A stretch of 64,000 bases of DNA from JAPEKQ01 sp964516845 (GTDB lineage: Bacteria > Joyebacterota > Joyebacteria > Joyebacterales > Joyebacteraceae): positions 1-64,000 of the forward strand of contig CAZEXP010000010.1 in NCBI GenBank assembly GCA_964516845.1. Direction: 5' to 3'. The position numbers were made by a program, and so were the translations under genes. Numbering within the stretch: the stretch's first letter is position 1; every line of letters begins with the position of its first letter. The notes beneath the pieces are model-generated. The model made no database searches, had not been told where the DNA came from, and was given only the letters and a program-made list of their open reading frames with translations. Of the stretch, positions 41,201 through 49,669 are shown piece by piece.

Positions 41201-41554
41201 AATTCGATCCGCGGGTACGACGACTTCGAGTTCAGCGGACACAATGTGGCGCTCGCAACTCTCGAGCTCCGGTATCCGTTCATCGACAATCTGACCATCG
41301 CCTCGCCGATTCCCCTGTCGATCTGGGGGCTTCGGGGCGTGCTGTTCGCGGACTTCGGCGCCGCGTGGGACGAGGAGTTCCGAGGCGTCGCGCGAGGTGA
41401 CGCCGTACGGTTCCAGGACATCAAAGCCAGCTACGGGATCGGCGCGAGGATGCGGTTCGCCTACTTCATCGTGCGGTATGATCTCGCGTGGCCGACTGAT
41501 CTTCAGACGAAGGGTGATCCGGTCTCTCACTTCGCCATCGGCGCGGAGTTCTAG
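38213..41554 (+). CDS. Metalloprotease/TolB-like propeller/Omp85-like barrel fusion
   Basis: 1113 residues from the chosen ATG (38225 and 38231 are alternatives). In order: a signal peptide (RVLLGAVAALLVTAGAARGA); a peptidase-MA-like gluzincin domain with HEMTH (His145, Glu146, His149) and WFAEGLAEFAS giving Glu179; a beta-propeller of six WSPDG-type PD40 repeats, about residues 305-590; a disordered Pro/Ser/Thr linker (about 600-740); and a C-terminal beta-barrel of the BamA/D15 type, with GGINSIRGYDDFEFSGHNVA and LELRYPFIDNL, ending in phenylalanine. It should sit in the outer membrane with protease and propeller on one face. Substrate unknown. PD40-barrel proteins occur in related phyla; the active-site-bearing version deserves attention. 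Confidence 0.88.
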   Translation: MGQPMFMRSARFRVLLGAVAALLVTAGAARGAQFGRNKIQYEIFDWQIVRTEHFDVYYYDGSEDVADAVCRIVEESNDHLSDLFGHELTTVIPVIVYASHNEFQQTNVLSSHVGEGVGGFTELFKNRVVIPFTGSYYELRHVIHHEMTHVFMFDIVYRGLAESVIRQAYFNPVPLWFAEGLAEFASQGWDTQAEMILRDLTIADAVVPLEYLSGGYLVYKEGQSALNFIADRYGEEKVKELVRLMARTQNLERSLREATGLTTAELNQEWERWLRNRYWPGIAEHVRAKDQAKLLTDHRKDRSYFNIGPSISPDGNSVVFLSDRTGYADVYRVSTLDGATLGRVIKGETTDAFEQMHVLRVGFSWSPDGTMICFGTKAGGSDAIHIVHADGRGLVRSLAFDLDGVYTPVWSPDGERIAFIGTRDGASELYVTDTMGESLRRLTDDYDDERNPAWSPDGRSIAFESDRDSPLDRGFDRSYDLYAVDVETRHVTALVRGPGWEQSPTWSPDGRYIIYSSDRQGTPDLYLADLEDSTCVRLTSLIGGAETPSWSRDGDRLTFAAYEEGGWDVAVVKSPLSHFANAIERGERFATISDLDGPEPFDNYQDEWAAVVEDPDAADGDVDVASGEPAERGSLVTFGRDGEIFADAPAGTVIAADDSVALEPSVADTTTAEPSAGDTSAVSLHGSSVIPPPSPVRLGRGPTSTPPSPVRLGSGPASTPASTPEAPEKHVDSEAVRKARDAYSRATGQLPPGIDEERHSGTVERYTPKFSPDWIDGGFSYTSAYGFGGTAEIAVSDILGNHRIYIATDFFSSFEFSNAHVRYEYLANRVNYALSIYTYRDYYYSERTPLGEDLGEKRYFTERNYGVSVGLTYPLSHFTRVEFDVGSLALTRRFAEENDEGYVELTDEEVTRSLLLPSLRLVNDTTLWGAVGPISGGRSSLSVSKSIGLGNDFSFLTGMADFRRYMRIGARHSLATKLVFARSSQADAQTFYVGGINSIRGYDDFEFSGHNVALATLELRYPFIDNLTIASPIPLSIWGLRGVLFADFGAAWDEEFRGVARGDAVRFQDIKASYGIGARMRFAYFIVRYDLAWPTDLQTKGDPVSHFAIGAEF
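40286..40369 (+). repeat. 42-base tandem duplication in the barrel linker
   Basis: Two adjacent 42-base units (40286-40327 and 40328-40369), each starting CCACCTTCTCCGGTGAGACT, differ at only a few positions. They encode PPSPVRLGRGPTST and PPSPVRLGSGPAST. The duplication keeps the frame and lengthens the flexible linker ahead of the barrel. Confidence 0.9.
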
Positions 41555-41609
41555 CTGACCGGCGCAGCCCGCGATGCAATAGACACCCCTGCATGAAACG
41601 GGAAGGGCC

Positions 41610-43931
41610 GTGACGAATACGAAGACGTACCTCGAGAACCTCAATTCGGTGCAGGAGCGAGCGGTCCGCCACGGTGACGGGCCGCTTCTGGTGCTGGCCG
41701 GAGCGGGCAGCGGCAAGACGCGCGTGCTGACCCGACGCATCGCCTATCTCATCGAGGAACAGAACATCAGCCCCCGCCGCATTCTCGCCGTGACCTTCAC
41801 GAACAAGGCTGCCGGTGAGATGAAGAAGCGCATCACGGAGATGCTCTCTCGCGAGGTCGCGCTGCCGTGGGTGGGGACGTTCCACTCGATGTGCGCGCGC
41901 ATGCTCAGGATAGAGGCCGACTGGGGATGGTGGACACGAGACTTCACGATCTACGACATGACCGACCAGATCGACCTCGTGAAGAACTGCATGGGGAGGC
42001 TGGGCATCTCCACGACGACGTTCACGCCCAAGTCCTTCCTGGGTGAAATCTCCCGGGCGAAGGATATCCTGCTCACCGCGGAGGACTACGCCAGTCGCGC
42101 TGGAAACCACTACGAGCAGACGGCCGCCAGGGTCTATGCGGAGTACGAGAAGGGCCTTCGGGAGAACAACGCGTTCGATTTCGATGATCTCATCAAGGAG
42201 GTCGTGCAGCTTCTCAGGCGCGAGCCGGAGCTGGGCCGGTCGTACGCCGAGCGCTTCCTCCACGTGCTCGTCGACGAGTACCAGGACACGAGCCATGCGC
42301 AGTACGCGCTCGTCAATCTGCTCTCGTCGGTGCACCGGAACATCTGCGTCGTCGGCGACGACGACCAGTCGATCTACGGGTGGCGCGGCGCCGATATCAC
42401 GAACATCCTCGACTTCGAGAAGGACCATCCCGACGCGACGACGCTCAGGCTTGAGCAGAACTACCGCTCGACCGCGGGCATTCTCGCGGCCGCGCACGAT
42501 GTCGTGAGCAACAACGAGCGCCGGAAGGAGAAGGAGCTGTGGACCGAGCGTGAGGAAGGCGCACCGGTCAGGTTCACGCGCGTCTCGAACGAGTACCAGG
42601 AGGCGGACGAGATCCGCGATCTCGTGCTGACGCTCGTCAGCCGGCGGGGGATCCAGCCGCGCGAGTTCGCCATTCTCTATCGGACACACGCCCAGTCCCG
42701 CGTGATCGAAGACAGCCTCCGCCGGGCCGGCATCGCCTACGACATCATCGGCGGCGTCCGCTTCTACGAGCGCTCCGAGGTGAAGGACGTGCTCGCGTAT
42801 CTCAAGGTCATCATCAACCCGGCGGACGCCGTGAGCCTTCGTCGGATCATCAACGTTCCGCCGCGGAAGATCGGCGACAAGACCATCGAGCGCCTGGAGG
42901 CGTTCGCCCTGGAACGCGGCGCTTCGCTCTACGAGTCGCTCTCGATGGCCGGCGAGGTCGTCGGCGTAGGGCCCGCCGCGCGGACCGCGCTCGGCGAACT
43001 CCGCGGGATGTTCGACCGGCTCCGCCAGAAGGTGGAGACGACCCCCGTCAATGAGCTGCTCGACGAGGTGCTCGACGGCTCCGGGTATGTCGCGTGGCTC
43101 GATGGACGACGCACCGAGGACACGGCGCAGCGCCTGGCGAATGTCGAGGAACTCGTCTCGGCGTCCAGCGAGTTCGTCGAGATGAGCGGGGAGGAGAGTC
43201 TGAGCGCGTTCCTCGAGCAGGTCTCACTGGTCGCGGACATCGACCGCTGGGAGGGCGAGGCGAACACGGTTTCGCTGATGACGCTCCACAACGCGAAAGG
43301 TCTCGAGTTCCCCGTCGTGCTCATCCCCGGACTTGAGGAGGGGTTGCTTCCGCACGAATCGTCGTTCGAGGACGACGAGGAGATGGAGGAGGAGCGTCGG
43401 CTCTGTTACGTCGGGATGACGCGGGCGATGAACCAGCTCCACCTGTTCTCGGCCGACACGCGGAGGCGCGGAGGAACGACCAATCTGCGTTCGCCCTCAC
43501 GGTTCATCCACGAGATCGACGAGGCCCATCTCGAGACGGTCTCGACGGCCGTGGAACCGCGATGGGCCGCGAGGCCCGGTGGCGCGTACGGGATGCGTGG
43601 CAGGGCAGGCGCCGGGAGTGCCTCGGCGGCGCGCGGCGGCGCAGCCGGGCGTCGGACGGGTGGTGACGCCGGGGCCGCGGGCCGCGGAGCGGGTGCCGGG
43701 CGGTCCTCGGCGGGGTCCCGTGGCGTCTTCCCGGACTACGAGAATCAGAGCCAGGAGGCCGTGGACTTCGGCCCGGGGACCCGCGTTCGCCATCCGTCGT
43801 GGGGCGAGGGCGTGATCGTCGGGGTAGCGGGGTATGGAGGCGACATGGTCGTCACCGTCCGCTTCGATGAGGCCGGTGGAGTCGAGAAGCGCATCATGCT
43901 AAGGTACGGGAAGCTTACCCCCGTGACCTAG
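41610..43931 (+). CDS. pcrA: UvrD/PcrA-type 3'-5' DNA helicase
   Basis: 773 residues. SF1A helicase motifs in order: Q motif LNSVQERAV, Walker A LAGAGSGKTRVL near residue 31, Ia TFTNKAAGEMKKR, II VDEYQDTS, III VVGDDDQSIYGWRGA, IV LEQNYRST, V SLMTLHNAKGLEFPVVL and VI EERRLCYVGMTRAM. The C-terminus has a Gly/Arg-rich linker (GMRGRAGAGSASAARGG) then the Tudor-like domain (GTRVRHPSWGEGVIVGVAG) that binds RNA polymerase in PcrA. It acts in repair and transcription-replication conflicts. The start is GTG after GGAAGGG. gatC follows ten bases downstream, after a conserved Tudor end. Confidence 0.94.
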   Translation: MTNTKTYLENLNSVQERAVRHGDGPLLVLAGAGSGKTRVLTRRIAYLIEEQNISPRRILAVTFTNKAAGEMKKRITEMLSREVALPWVGTFHSMCARMLRIEADWGWWTRDFTIYDMTDQIDLVKNCMGRLGISTTTFTPKSFLGEISRAKDILLTAEDYASRAGNHYEQTAARVYAEYEKGLRENNAFDFDDLIKEVVQLLRREPELGRSYAERFLHVLVDEYQDTSHAQYALVNLLSSVHRNICVVGDDDQSIYGWRGADITNILDFEKDHPDATTLRLEQNYRSTAGILAAAHDVVSNNERRKEKELWTEREEGAPVRFTRVSNEYQEADEIRDLVLTLVSRRGIQPREFAILYRTHAQSRVIEDSLRRAGIAYDIIGGVRFYERSEVKDVLAYLKVIINPADAVSLRRIINVPPRKIGDKTIERLEAFALERGASLYESLSMAGEVVGVGPAARTALGELRGMFDRLRQKVETTPVNELLDEVLDGSGYVAWLDGRRTEDTAQRLANVEELVSASSEFVEMSGEESLSAFLEQVSLVADIDRWEGEANTVSLMTLHNAKGLEFPVVLIPGLEEGLLPHESSFEDDEEMEEERRLCYVGMTRAMNQLHLFSADTRRRGGTTNLRSPSRFIHEIDEAHLETVSTAVEPRWAARPGGAYGMRGRAGAGSASAARGGAAGRRTGGDAGAAGRGAGAGRSSAGSRGVFPDYENQSQEAVDFGPGTRVRHPSWGEGVIVGVAGYGGDMVVTVRFDEAGGVEKRIMLRYGKLTPVT

Positions 43932-43941
43932 GAGCGTGGAT

Positions 43942-44289
43942 ATGGCCGTCAGTATCGACGAGGTGCGGTATGCGGCACGGCTTGCTCGCCTGGCGCTCGA
44001 AGGCGGGGAACTCGATGCGCTTGCGGCTGACCTGAGCGCGGTCCTCGATCACTTCGAGAGCGTCGCGGAGTTCGCATCCGCGGAGTCCTCCTCCGAGGAG
44101 CCGCCGAACGCAGACGGCGCCTCGAGCCGGCGGTCCGTCAGGACCGCCGAGCCCCGAAGCGAGAGCGTCGGGACCCCTCGGCCTGACACGGTTGGTGTCA
44201 TGTTGACCTCCGGCGACGCGCTCCGAAACGCTCCGGCGTCCGAGGACGGGCAGTTCTCCGTCCCCGGCTTCCTTCCGGACGAACCGTGA
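43942..44289 (+). CDS. gatC: Glutamyl/aspartyl-tRNA amidotransferase subunit C
   Basis: 115 residues, about 20 longer than most GatC. The N-terminal helix (VRYAARLARLALEGGELDAL) and the C-terminal belt (LRNAPASEDGQFSVPGFL) are typical, while an Ser/Glu/Arg-rich insert of about 30 residues lies between (SSSEEPPNADGASSRRSV). GatC tethers GatA and GatB. GGAG lies seven bases before the ATG; an in-frame GTG two codons upstream is less likely. It overlaps gatA by four bases. Confidence 0.9.
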   Translation: MAVSIDEVRYAARLARLALEGGELDALAADLSAVLDHFESVAEFASAESSSEEPPNADGASSRRSVRTAEPRSESVGTPRPDTVGVMLTSGDALRNAPASEDGQFSVPGFLPDEP

Positions 44290-45755
44290 GACTCACAGAC
44301 CACACCTTCCGCGAGATCGTCGACGGTCTCGAAAGCCGCGAGCTTTCGAGCCGCGATCTCGTGACCGCCGCGCTTGAGACCATCCGGTCGAACTCCGACA
44401 CGCTCAACACGTTCATCCGCACCACGGAACCGGAACTCGCTCTCGACAGAGCGCGGGCGGTCGACGACGCGCGCGCCCGCGGTGATGCGCTCGGCCCGCT
44501 GGCCGGCATCCCGGTCGCGGTCAAGGACAACATCTGCACGCGCGGTCTCGGCACGACGTGCGCGTCCCGGATGCTCGATGGATTCGATCCTCCATACGAC
44601 GCGACGGCCGTGGTGCGGCTCGAAGCGGCGGGCGGCATCGTTCTTGGCAAGACGAACATGGACGAGTTCGCAATGGGGTCGTCCAATGAACACTCCGCCT
44701 ACGGCCCCGTAAGGAATCCGTGGGATGTTGGTCGCGTGCCCGGTGGTTCCAGCGGCGGCTCGGCCGCGGCGGTCGCGGCGGGTGAGGCGGTGCTCGCGCT
44801 CGGATCGGACACAGGCGGTTCGGTTCGACAGCCGGCAGGGTTCTGCGGCGTCGTCGGCGTCAAACCGACGTACGGCCGCGTCTCGAGGTACGGTCTCGTG
44901 GCCTTCGCATCATCCTTCGATCAGATCGGGCCGATGGCGCGTGACGTGGAGGGCGCCGCGGCGCTCCTCGAGGTCATCGCGGGGGCCGACGCGGCCGACG
45001 CGACCAGTTCCCGGACGCCGGTGCCTGACTGCGTGACGGCGGTCACGGCCGGGGTCTCGGGTCTCAGGCTGGGCGTCCCGGACGGGTTTCTCGGTTCGGA
45101 CGTCGACCCCGATGTGCGGGAGCGTATCGAGCACGCTGTCTCCACGCTCGAGAGCGCCGGGGCGACGGTCCGCCGTCTGGTGTTCCCGTCGCTCGTGCAC
45201 GCCATCGCCGCCTACTACCTCATCGCCGATGCCGAGGCGTCGGCGAACCTTGCCCGATACGACGGCGTGGGATTCGGGTACCGGGCCGAGGCGGTCGATC
45301 TCGACGGTGTGTTCGAACGGAGTCGCGGTGAGGGCTTCGGTCTCGAGGTCAAGCGGCGCATCATGCTCGGAACCTACGCGCTCTCCGCCGGCTATCGCGA
45401 CCGCTACTACGCGAGCGCGCAGGAGGCGCGCCGGCGGATCACCGACGAGTTCCTCTGCGCTTTCGGTGACGTGGATGCCATCGTGGGTCCCACCGCGCCG
45501 ACGGCCGCATTCGAGCTGGGCGAGCGTGTGGGCGATCCGCTCGCGATGTACCTGTCGGACATCTTCACCGTCCCCGCGAACCTGGCGGGGGCGGCCGCGA
45601 TCTCGGTCCCGTGCGGGACGACTCCCGGCGGTCTGCCGGTCGGAATGCAGGTGGTCGTCAACCGCTTCGATGAACAGACGATGTTCGCGGTCGCAGGCTC
45701 GATCGAACGCGCGTGCGGAGGGCCGCTTGCGCCGCCGGAGAGAGGCGGCGAATGA
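44286..45755 (+). CDS. gatA: Glutamyl/aspartyl-tRNA amidotransferase subunit A
   Basis: 489 residues. Amidase-signature enzyme with the catalytic Lys in IPVAVKDNICTRG, the Gly/Ser-rich core VPGGSSGGSAAAVAAGEA and the catalytic Ser region LGSDTGGSVRQPAGFCG. It frees ammonia from glutamine for transfer to Glu-tRNA(Gln) or Asp-tRNA(Asn). The GTG start shares GTGA with the gatC stop; its end shares ATGA with gatB, so all three subunits are coupled. Confidence 0.96.
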   Translation: MRLTDHTFREIVDGLESRELSSRDLVTAALETIRSNSDTLNTFIRTTEPELALDRARAVDDARARGDALGPLAGIPVAVKDNICTRGLGTTCASRMLDGFDPPYDATAVVRLEAAGGIVLGKTNMDEFAMGSSNEHSAYGPVRNPWDVGRVPGGSSGGSAAAVAAGEAVLALGSDTGGSVRQPAGFCGVVGVKPTYGRVSRYGLVAFASSFDQIGPMARDVEGAAALLEVIAGADAADATSSRTPVPDCVTAVTAGVSGLRLGVPDGFLGSDVDPDVRERIEHAVSTLESAGATVRRLVFPSLVHAIAAYYLIADAEASANLARYDGVGFGYRAEAVDLDGVFERSRGEGFGLEVKRRIMLGTYALSAGYRDRYYASAQEARRRITDEFLCAFGDVDAIVGPTAPTAAFELGERVGDPLAMYLSDIFTVPANLAGAAAISVPCGTTPGGLPVGMQVVVNRFDEQTMFAVAGSIERACGGPLAPPERGGE

Positions 45756-47221
45756 CGCGGACCCCGGTCATAGGATTCGAGGTCCACGCGCAGCTGGCGA
45801 CGCGGACGAAGATCTTCTGCGCGTGCGGGAATTCGGTCGGCGGAGAGCCGAACACGCGCGTCTGCCCGGTCTGTCTGGGGCTGCCGGGCGCCCTCCCGGT
45901 GCTCAACGACCGCGTCGTCGAGTGCGGCATCGTAGCGGCGCTCGCCGTCGATGCTGCGGTCGCCCACCGGTCGTGCTTCGCCCGCAAGAGCTACTTCTAT
46001 CCTGATCTTCCCAAGGGCTACCAGATCACTCAGGACGCCCACCCGCTTGCGACGGGCGGAGGTCTCGACGTCGAGTCGAACGGCCGCATGGTCCACGTCG
46101 GGTTCAGGCAGCTCCACATCGAGGAGGACGCGGGGAAGACGACGCACCGTCCCGGCCGGTCGAGTCTCGTCGACATGAACCGCTGCGGTGTGCCGCTGCT
46201 GGAGATCGTGACGCTACCTGAACTCACGAGCGTCGACGACGCTGCCGCGTTCGCCGAGGAGATCCGCAGAGTTCTCGTCTACTGCGGTCTCACGAGCGGA
46301 CGGATGCACGAGGGGAGTCTTCGCTTCGACACCAACGTCTCACTCGCCGGCGAGGATGGAATACCCGGGACGCCGTGCGAGATCAAGAATCTCAACTCGT
46401 TCAGGTCTATCCGGCGCGCGCTCGAACGCGAGCTCGATCGGCAGAATTCGATCCTCGGCGACGGCGATCGCATCGTCCACCAGACGCTCCTCTGGGACGA
46501 ACGCGCGGGCGAGAGCGTGCCGATGCGTTCGAAGGAGGAGGCGTCCGACTATCGGTACTTCCGTGAGCCGGATCTTCCGGACGTCATCGTGCCGGACCGG
46601 AGGATCGAGGAGCTGCGGAGTCGCGTGCCGGAACTTCCGGGTGCCGTGCGGCGCAGGCTTTGCGCCGAGTACGGTCTGGCCGAGGACGTCGCTGCCGTCA
46701 TCGCCGACGACCGGCGGGAGGTCGAGTACTTCGAGGAGACCGTGCGCGCCATTCGCTCCCTCGATCTCGCCGACGATGTTGCACCCGGCCCGGCCTGCGC
46801 GAACTGGCTCGTTGGACCGCTCCGCGGTCTGGTCCATGAGCGCGGGCTGGCGATGGAGGACATGCTTGGGTCGCTGCTGCCCGCGGCGCGGCTGGCGGAA
46901 CTCGTCTCGATGCGCGTCAGTGGAGAACTGACCGAGACGGCCGCGAAGACGCTGCTCGGTCATGCGGTCGATTCCGACGACGCGCTCATCGACCTCGTCC
47001 GGCGCGTCGGTCTGGCGCAGCTCTCGGACAGGCGAGATCTGGAAGCGATCGTCGCGTCCGTTCTCGACGCCCATCCGGACGAGCTGGCGCGGCTCAGGCG
47101 TGGGGAGGGCAAACTCGTTCGATTCCTTGTGGGCCAGGTCATGGCGAGGACGGGCGGCAGGGCGAATCCGCGCATTGTGGGTGAACTCATCGAAGCCGCA
47201 GTGAATGGGGAGGATTTCTGA
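45752..47221 (+). CDS. gatB: Glutamyl/aspartyl-tRNA amidotransferase subunit B
   Basis: 489 residues. The cradle domain shows VIGFEVHAQLATRTKIFC with zinc Cys pairs (CACGNS; CPVCLGLPGALP), ARKSYFYPDLPKGYQITQ and the EEDAGKT kinase loop; the C-terminal YqeY-like tail (about 340-489) grips tRNA. It activates the tRNA-bound carboxylate with ATP. The ATG overlaps the gatA stop; an in-frame ATG at 45713 is not used because it lies within gatA and adds non-homologous residues. The stop overlaps the next ATG by one base. Confidence 0.96.
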   Translation: MTRTPVIGFEVHAQLATRTKIFCACGNSVGGEPNTRVCPVCLGLPGALPVLNDRVVECGIVAALAVDAAVAHRSCFARKSYFYPDLPKGYQITQDAHPLATGGGLDVESNGRMVHVGFRQLHIEEDAGKTTHRPGRSSLVDMNRCGVPLLEIVTLPELTSVDDAAAFAEEIRRVLVYCGLTSGRMHEGSLRFDTNVSLAGEDGIPGTPCEIKNLNSFRSIRRALERELDRQNSILGDGDRIVHQTLLWDERAGESVPMRSKEEASDYRYFREPDLPDVIVPDRRIEELRSRVPELPGAVRRRLCAEYGLAEDVAAVIADDRREVEYFEETVRAIRSLDLADDVAPGPACANWLVGPLRGLVHERGLAMEDMLGSLLPAARLAELVSMRVSGELTETAAKTLLGHAVDSDDALIDLVRRVGLAQLSDRRDLEAIVASVLDAHPDELARLRRGEGKLVRFLVGQVMARTGGRANPRIVGELIEAAVNGEDF

Positions 47222-47928
47222 TGCAGAACAGAACCAGTCCGGTCAACCGTTCGGCGGCGGTCTCCGTGATCGCGGTCGTCACGGCGGCTTTCGTCCTGAT
47301 GTTCGCCGTTGCCGTCGCTCCGTGCTTCGCCGCGGCCGGCGGTCCGGTCATCGAGGTGGCCGAGGCCGCGTCGCACGTGGGTGAGAGTGCAACCGTGTGC
47401 GGGACCGTCTCCAGCGCGGCATATCTCGGTCGCACGAGCGGCACTCCGACGTTCCTCAACCTGGGCCGTCCCTATCCCGACCAGCTGTTTACGGTCGTCA
47501 TCTGGGGAACCACACGAGGCCTCTTTGAGGATGAGCCCGAGGCGCTCTTCGATGGCCGCCGCATCTGCGTGACGGGGACCATCGTCGAGTACAAGGGAAA
47601 GCCCCAGATCGTCGTCGATGATCCGTCACAGATCGAGATCGCCGACGCGCCGTCGCTTCCCCTGGAGCTCGAATACGAGGAACGCATTTTCATCAAGACC
47701 GTGATGTCGGCGCTTGGGTTGGACGTGAACTACGGAATGGGGGAGTGGGACGCGGAGGCCGTGCTCGCCCTGGTGAGCTTCCAGGAGGAGATCGGTCTCG
47801 ACCCGAGCGGCGTACCGGATGCGGCGACGCTGCGGGCGCTCGCGAACGCGGTCGTCGAAATCCCGGCGGAGGACCAGACCCTCATCATCCGTACGATGTT
47901 GATACGTCTCGCCCAGCGCGGGGACTGA
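47221..47928 (+). CDS. Exported OB-fold protein with peptidoglycan-binding-like C-terminus
   Basis: 235 residues. A Sec signal (VSVIAVVTAAFVLMFAVAVA ending CFAAA) is followed by an OB-fold of the secreted nucleic-acid/ligand-binding type: VGESATVCGTVSSAAYLGRT, TFLNLGRPYPDQLFTVVIWG and ICVTGTIVEYKGKPQIVV. The last 80 residues resemble a PGRP-type peptidoglycan-binding domain (YGMGEWDAEAVLALVSFQEE). OB-folds of this kind often lie beside exported nucleases; here the next gene on the other strand is one. Coupling to gatB (TGATG overlap) means it is probably translated from the gat transcript. Function unproven. Confidence 0.65.
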   Translation: MQNRTSPVNRSAAVSVIAVVTAAFVLMFAVAVAPCFAAAGGPVIEVAEAASHVGESATVCGTVSSAAYLGRTSGTPTFLNLGRPYPDQLFTVVIWGTTRGLFEDEPEALFDGRRICVTGTIVEYKGKPQIVVDDPSQIEIADAPSLPLELEYEERIFIKTVMSALGLDVNYGMGEWDAEAVLALVSFQEEIGLDPSGVPDAATLRALANAVVEIPAEDQTLIIRTMLIRLAQRGD

Positions 47929-47951
47929 TGCGGCGGACTCGCTCCGGAGCG

Positions 47952-49472
47952 CTAGCGTCGCCGGAAGTCCGCGACCACGGGGAGATGGTCGGACGCCTCG
48001 CCGGTGTCCGCCGCCCGGAGTCCGTACGACTCGAGTATCTCACCCGGCAGGTCCTCCGTCCTGAGCACGAACCCGCCCGTCATCTCCATTACGCTGTCGG
48101 AGTACACGATGTAGTCGAGCTTCCCTGGCGCGAAGCTGCTCGTGTCGTCCCGCCACGTGTAGCCCTCGCGTCCGCCGATGTGGAGGGGAGAGGCGTCGGA
48201 CATCGGCGTACCGTCCCAGTCGGCGGCGACCGTTCTTCCGAATCTCTCCTCGTCACTGATCGTTCCCGCAACGAGCGTTTCGACCTGTCCTGACAACCCC
48301 ACGAGGTTCATGTCACCGGCGATCACGATGAACGTGCCCGTCGCGATGCCGGGACTGCCTCCGAGCTTGAGGTCGCGCATCCACGCCGCGATGCCATCGA
48401 GCTCTTCCTGGCGCCCTTCCTCGTTGTCGCAGCACGGCGGATGCGCGCTGATGAGCGAGAGGTCCGCGCCGTACGTCTCGTCCGGAAGATCGATCAGCGC
48501 CCAGTGATTTCCCGCCTCGTCGACCGACCGGTCTTCGATGATGGGATAGCGACTGACGATGAGTCCGTCCTCGGTGCTTCCGCCGTACCACGGGGCGCCG
48601 CCGGGGAGCGCGAGGTTGACCTGGTCGACGGCCTGCTGCGCGGTGTGCGACCAGATCTCCTGGAAGCAGACGACGTCCGGATCGACCGCGCGCAGGATGC
48701 GGATGAACGGTGCCGGCCGCTTGAAGAGCCCGTCGAAGAGAACGTTGTAGGTCATGACACGGAGGTCATCGGCGTGCTCGCGGTCGAGCGTGCGTGGGTC
48801 TGTGACACCAGGTGTCGCATCCGAGAGCGCGACGCGGACGCCGCCGTCCGCGTCGGGAAGACGGTCGCTGCCCGTCCGCGATCCCGTGGTGATGCAGATG
48901 CGGATGGCATCGCCCGGCGGCAGCGCTGAGCGGAGAAGCGAGATTTCGAACACCGTCGACGATACGGTCGGCCCCTGTCTCAGACCCATGTCGGACTGCT
49001 CGATACGGCGCCTGGTGTCGTCGCCGCCGGTGTAGACGGCGCCCTCGCGTTGTCCGAAACGCCACACGAGATCGACGCCCATTCCAAATCTCCCAGTGCC
49101 CGTGGACGTGTCGTCATCCCCGTCGATGAGAAGCGTCATGTCGTTCCCGCCCTGCAGACCCATCTCGGTCCCCGTCTCGAAACAGAGGAACACCCGCTCG
49201 ATGTCACTGGTCACCCAGAGCCGTCCCAGGTCGATGCCGTCGCCCGTACCGTCTTCGGCCGGGTCGGACCAGACAGGTTCGGTCGCCTGCCAGTCCTCGA
49301 ATCGACCGTCGATCACGATCGCTGTCGGCGGCCATGGGATGGACGGCGTCTCCGTCGCGGCGTTCGAGGACGGCGGGTCTACGGGGGCCAGCGAGCCTGC
49401 GACCGACGGTGGCGCGGATACGATTGCGAGCCCGATCAGCGCGAGAGCGACGACAAGCGGGATGCGTCTCAT
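47952..49472 (-). CDS. Exported endonuclease/exonuclease/phosphatase-family protein
   Basis: 506 residues. After a signal peptide (LVVALALIGLAIVSAPPSVA) comes a CBM9/DOMON-like beta domain (IVIDGRFEDWQATEPVWSDP, about residues 45-215), then an EEP domain: LRVMTYNVLFDG, VVCFQEIWSH with the metal-binding Glu, SAHPPCCDNEEG, IVIAGDMNLVG and the terminal ASDHLPVVADF. EEP enzymes cut phosphodiesters in DNA, RNA, phospholipids or inositol phosphates; the substrate is not readable. ATG at 49472 follows AAGGAG at good spacing; the long upstream extension of the frame is discarded. It ends 23 bases from the convergent OB-fold gene. Confidence 0.82.
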   Translation of the reverse strand: MRRIPLVVALALIGLAIVSAPPSVAGSLAPVDPPSSNAATETPSIPWPPTAIVIDGRFEDWQATEPVWSDPAEDGTGDGIDLGRLWVTSDIERVFLCFETGTEMGLQGGNDMTLLIDGDDDTSTGTGRFGMGVDLVWRFGQREGAVYTGGDDTRRRIEQSDMGLRQGPTVSSTVFEISLLRSALPPGDAIRICITTGSRTGSDRLPDADGGVRVALSDATPGVTDPRTLDREHADDLRVMTYNVLFDGLFKRPAPFIRILRAVDPDVVCFQEIWSHTAQQAVDQVNLALPGGAPWYGGSTEDGLIVSRYPIIEDRSVDEAGNHWALIDLPDETYGADLSLISAHPPCCDNEEGRQEELDGIAAWMRDLKLGGSPGIATGTFIVIAGDMNLVGLSGQVETLVAGTISDEERFGRTVAADWDGTPMSDASPLHIGGREGYTWRDDTSSFAPGKLDYIVYSDSVMEMTGGFVLRTEDLPGEILESYGLRAADTGEASDHLPVVADFRRR

Positions 49473-49545
49473 GTGTGTGTCTCCTTCGTGGCGGGATTTC
49501 CGATCCGTTCCGCGAACGCCCCATCGACTCCCGAGGCAGCACCAC

Positions 49546-49573
49546 GGTATCACCGCCCGCACCGCCCCCGCAA
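49546..49573 (-). promoter_or_regulatory. Possible promoter of the exported EEP gene
   Basis: On the minus strand TTGCGG (49573-49568), 16 bases, GATACC (49551-49546). Weak match; the only candidate I found in the 297-base intergenic region on that strand. Confidence 0.25.
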
Positions 49574-49669
49574 GAACTGCCGCCGCGGCGAAACCGGAGA
49601 CGTGCGGGCGAATCAGAACCTCTGAGGGTCTCGGTCGGGTCCGCGCGGACGACACCGTAGGGTGACGCA

